The position numbers were made by a program, and so were the translations under genes. A stretch of DNA of 64,000 nucleotides from Bagarius yarrelli (Eukaryota > Chordata > Actinopteri > Siluriformes > Sisoridae): NCBI GenBank assembly GCA_005784505.1, contig VCAZ01000049.1, forward strand, positions 248,001-312,000, written 5' to 3'. Shown here piece after piece: positions 60,485 through 64,000 of the stretch. Each line of letters opens with the position of its first letter. Positions within the stretch are counted from its first letter, which is position 1. The notes under the pieces are model-generated. The model had not been told where the DNA came from. It saw only the letters and a program-made list of their open reading frames with translations, and did not search any database.

Positions 60485-62088
60485 CACTGCCCTCCATAAT
60501 TATTGGCACCCCTGGTTAAGATGTGTTCTTTAGCTTCTAATAAATTCAGTTTTGTTCTAAATAATATAGGACCACAATGAAAAAAAGAGCACCAGGTTGG
60601 AACATCCAACCTTTAATTCAAGTGCATTTATTCAGTGGGAAAATAATCCCACATTAAGAAATAATTCTTTTACATCTAATCATGTGTGCCACAATTATTA
60701 GCACCCCTGATGTTAATACTTTGTACAACCCCCTTTTGCCAACAAAACAGCACCTAATCTTCTCCTATAACGTTTCACAAGATGGGAGAATACAGAAAGA
60801 GGGATCTTCGACCATTCCTCTTTTCACAATCTCTCTAAATCATCCAGCGACCTGAGTCCTCTCTTCTGCACTCTCCTCTTCAGTTCACTCCACAGGTTTT
60901 CAATGGGGTTGAGGTCTGGGGACTGAGATGGCCATGGGAGGAGCTTGATTCTGTGTCTGGTGAACCAATTCTGTGTACATTTGGCCACATGTTTAGGGTC
61001 ATTATCTTGCTGAAAGACCCAGTGACGACCCATCTTCAGCTTTCGGGCAGAGGCCACCAAATTTTGCCACCTGGTATTTCAAAGCATTCATGATGCCATG
61101 CACCCTAACAAGGTTCCCAGGGCCTCTGGAAGAGAAACAGGCCCACAGCATCACCGATCCTCCCCATACTTCACAGTGGGCATGAGGTGCTTTTCTGCAT
61201 ACTCATCTTTTGTGTTCCACCAGACCGACTTAGAGCGTTTGTTGCCAAAAAGCTCTATCTTGGTCTCATCTGACCAAAGCACACGGTTCCAGTTAAAGCC
61301 CCAGTACCGCTTAGCGAACTCCAGACGTTTGCGTTTATGATTGTGAGGTTGAAGGTTTTTTCTGTGCATGCCTCCCAAACAGCTTGTTGGCATGTAGATA
61401 GCGCCTGATGGTTGTTTTGGAGACTTTGTGACCCCAAGATGCTATCATTTGTTGCAATTCTTTAACAGTGAGCTTTGGAGAACTTTTTATTTCTCTTACC
61501 ATCCTCCTCACTGTGCGTGGAGGCAAAATAAACTTGCGTCCTCGTCCAGGCTTGTTTACCACTATTCCAGTTGTTTTAAACTTCTTAATGATTCCTCTGA
61601 CAGTAGATGCAGGCGAGTGGCTATTTTCTCGTAGCCATTGCCTGACTTGTGAAGGTCGACACACATCTGCCTTACTTGAATTGTGTGTTCCTTTGTCTTT
61701 CCCATGTTGAAGAGTGGATAAGAGAAATGGCCTCTGTGTCACGTCATATTTATACCCCAGGGAAACAGGAAGTGATGAATTACTAATTAAATGTTCCTAG
61801 ATACTCTGATCAACTGTGTAAACTACTGTAGAAATGACAGAAATACTTCAATTACATTTATTTCCTAGGAATTGTTAGGGGTACCAATAATTGTGGAACA
61901 GGTGATTGTATGAAAAATAATTATTTCTTAGTCAGGGATTTTTTTCCCCCTTAAAATTCACTTGAGTTGAAGGTTACATTTTTCTACAATTTTCAGTGTG
62001 AGAGTATGCTTCTGCAATAAAAATTGAATTTATTTTAAGGCTTTTAACACATCTTAACCAGGGGTGCCAATAATTATGGAGGGCAGTG
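60485..62088 (-). mobile_element. Tc1-type DNA transposon, full length, IR/DR structure
   Basis: The termini are perfect inverted repeats of 43 bases (starting CACTGCCCTCCATAATTATT), flanked by TA duplications at 60483-60484 and 62089-62090. Each end also has an inner directly repeated site: outer 60494-60513 and inner 60689-60708 on the left, inner 61877-61896 and outer 62060-62079 on the right. This matches the IR/DR arrangement used as transposase binding sites in some fish Tc1 elements. The only coding sequence is a broken transposase on the minus strand. Identical outer termini argue for a fairly recent insertion. Confidence 0.95.
60713..61705 (-). pseudogene. Tc1-family transposase, frameshifted
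   Basis: The reading starts MGKTKEHTIQVRQ at 61705 and ends KGGCTKY-stop at 60713, about 330 codons, close to the usual Tc1 length. Visible parts are the helix-turn-helix region (STVRGIIKKFKTTG, then the basic PGRGRK linker), the first catalytic Asp in LWSDETKIELFG, the second in QQDNDPKH, and the Glu in SPDLNPIENLW. The spacing between the last two fits DD34E. The frame changes near 61605-61620, 61340-61375, 61156-61164 and 61056-61075, and there is an in-frame TGA at 60826-60824. It cannot encode an active enzyme as it stands. Confidence 0.93.
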
Positions 62089-62090
62089 TA

Positions 62091-62142
62091 TATTATATTA
62101 TATTATATTATATTATATTATATTATATTATATTATATTTAA
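62091..62142. repeat. (TATTA)n pentanucleotide tract
   Basis: About ten TATTA units begin directly after the right TA duplication of the Tc1 transposon. Confidence 0.95.
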
Positions 62143-64000
62143 TTCATAGAAGATTAAGTTTAAATAAAAATACAAAAAGTATTGTTTTCAATTATTGTAT
62201 AAAAATATTAATATAGAAAATGATCCTAATATTTTATCTGATATATCCAGCACGCTCAGTCCCATCGATGTTATGCATGTGTTTTAAAATGGAGTATGAA
62301 CGCAACTGATTTATTGTGAATATATTTACTATATTTTATTTATACTGAATTAAGTAAATGTAAAAGTGAGGTTTTGATTTATAAAATAATGTTATCAAAA
62401 CCATCTAATATATTTGCCTTAAATTAGTAAAGAACTCACTAATTTCTCAATGAGTATTGACCGGGAGGATTGTAGGTGATCGGCTCCATGTTATTATTGT
62501 TGTGTGGATGAGGTTTTACCTGAAATTATTTAATATGAAAATGGAATCTTTAAAAAAAACAAAAGTGATTTTAATGATGTTAACCCGAGGTTCTTTAAAA
62601 CAAGAACTACTGTACATGGAATCTGACTCAGAGGAATCTCTAATCTACCTGGCTATATTTAAGGGCTTTCCAGGAGAACCATATGAAAACGACTGTGCTA
62701 TGTTTGTTGATGGTAGAATGTACAATATGTTTGTGGTTGACTTATATTGTTTATGTTCTAATACAGACCATTGTACATAGTGCTGGATATTTGACTACAC
62801 AAATCTAAGTATTATATAAGTATTTCAGTAACGTCAGACAATTTAACTTACAAGAGGCATTAAGTTTTATGTTTCGCCCAGCTGGTCATGGCGTATCTTA
62901 GGAAATTTTGGTGTGTCATGTTTATGGAAAACTTGGAACGTTAAAGAATTGTTTGTTTTTTGGATTTCAATATTTTAAAGCTTTCACGAGAAACAAAATT
63001 ATGTAGCACTCAATATGCAATCACTATTTTCCAGACAATTGTTTGCCCATTATTCTGAGGAGTCCAAAGTATTCCTGAGAGATGATCAGTAGCCTGTATT
63101 TAGATTGCAGAAAGAAGGTTTAAGGGGTAAAATTGGCATGTTATCATGACAACCCAGATAAACCTGTGCTGTATTTTTCCACTAATAAATAGAGCCTTTC
63201 CACATTAAGGGCTACATTAATAGTTTGTCAAAGGATTATGGTCCCTCAGAAAAAAAGAGAATAAAATGCTCCTGAGTTTGCTTGTATTAGGCCAGCAGCA
63301 TGTGGGGTGAGTAAGGCTTACAGAACAGATAATCAGCAGCGGTGTAGTGCAATCAACAGCATCCAGATAACAAGGCTCTCCCAAAATACAGGCCCCATGG
63401 AGCAATCCTAATTGCCTAAACCCTCTAAAAAATCTGCTGTGTTTCTTTTGGGGATGGAGCAAAAAAACAAAAACACATGCATCACAGGACACCCTATACA
63501 TCAATACACACAACATTTAGTAAAAGAAAGAAATATCTGAGATGAGATTTATACCAGTAGTTATTCCACCATTTTTTTTTAAATTATAGACATTAATAGA
63601 CATGTAATGACTCAGACATGCTGGCTGAAATACTGCATTGTATTACACAGTAATAGTTACATATCCTCAGGGTGTTTATATGAAAATAATTGCAGATCTA
63701 ATGTGATGGTTTCGATTCACAAAGTGACACGTGTTATAAAAGTAACAAGGCCAATTGAAAAAGCTGAGCACGTGCTTGCTCAACAGGTCCACACACAGCT
63801 TTATTCCTAATAGTAAAGATGCTGTGTCATGACAACTAACAGCAGCAGTCTGCAATTACAGCCGGGCTCGCAATTAATTTTAGTACAAAAAGAAAATTTT
63901 TAAGGCTAAAATTAGTTATAGTGAGGAAAAATGCCTCCATAGACATTAAAAATACCCTAATTATTTGCATAAACTGTACTGCATGTTTAGAGGAAGGTAA

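Larger units (their letters stand above)
57134..64000. other. klhl29 5' intron or flank (6.9 kb)
   Basis: Because 57133 is a splice acceptor, this is probably intron leading to an upstream exon beyond the window. It contains SINE fragments (57661-57715, 60122-60246), a possible hAT-type relic (58470-58830), a (TA)n tract (59939-60020), the Tc1 transposon (60485-62088) and a pentanucleotide tract (62091-62142). The stretch 62800-64000 has no repeat hallmarks and no gene. The 107-codon frame at 62457-62780 has no recognisable domain. Confidence 0.75.

Noticed and set aside
62457..62780. 107-codon plus-strand open frame near the right end
   Set aside because: No recognisable domain, AT-driven composition, no splice or family support, and length is within chance for this sequence.

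Overview
The window is vertebrate nuclear DNA. It is AT-rich, with long introns and consensus GT/AG splice sites. It is also dense in teleost-type repeats: tRNA-derived SINEs, an L2-like LINE 3' end, Tc1/mariner copies, hAT relics and long (TG)n and (TA)n tracts. This mix points to a ray-finned fish. An otophysan such as a catfish would fit, but that is only an impression from the repeat families.

One protein-coding gene can be supported, and it covers almost the whole window on the minus strand: klhl29, a BTB-BACK-Kelch protein. Eleven coding exons were placed by matching splice sites and reading phase. In transcript order they are 57133-56812 (start codon at 57081), 48624-48477, 48340-47807, 39209-39071, 33258-33062, 30423-30164, 20947-20749, 15628-15446, 14796-14616, 7201-7008 and 835-691. 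All junctions keep phase and no exon contains an internal stop. Together they encode about 816 residues. The family protein is about 875 residues, so the last roughly 60 residues (end of the Kelch propeller), the stop codon and the 3' UTR should lie beyond base 1. Upstream non-coding exons and the promoter should lie beyond base 64000, or are not recognisable here.

In the protein, exons 1-3 encode a long Pro/Ser/Thr-rich N-terminal extension, exons 4-5 the BTB domain, exons 6-7 the end of BTB and the BACK domain, and exons 8-11 most of the Kelch repeats. By family knowledge this is the layout of a Cullin-3 substrate adaptor.

The introns and the 57-64 kb flank carry the repeats. At least twelve copies or fragments belong to one tRNA-derived SINE family. 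It shares its 3' tail with an L2-like LINE end at 3657-4520, and some copies keep a GGATA-loop hairpin. There is also a structurally complete Tc1-type transposon at 60485-62088 with perfect 43-bp inverted termini but a frameshifted transposase. Other repeats are a Tc1 relic with a SINE nested inside it (44600-45718), a hAT relic with a BED-finger remnant (39683-40095), several other degraded DNA transposons, and many microsatellites.

I found no second host gene, RNA gene, CRISPR array or undescribed multi-gene system. The points most worth following are the conserved linear motifs of the KLHL29 N-terminus, a tandem NAGNAG acceptor, a possible five-codon upstream ORF, the SINE/LINE tail sharing, and a few intronic blocks that look like conserved non-coding elements.
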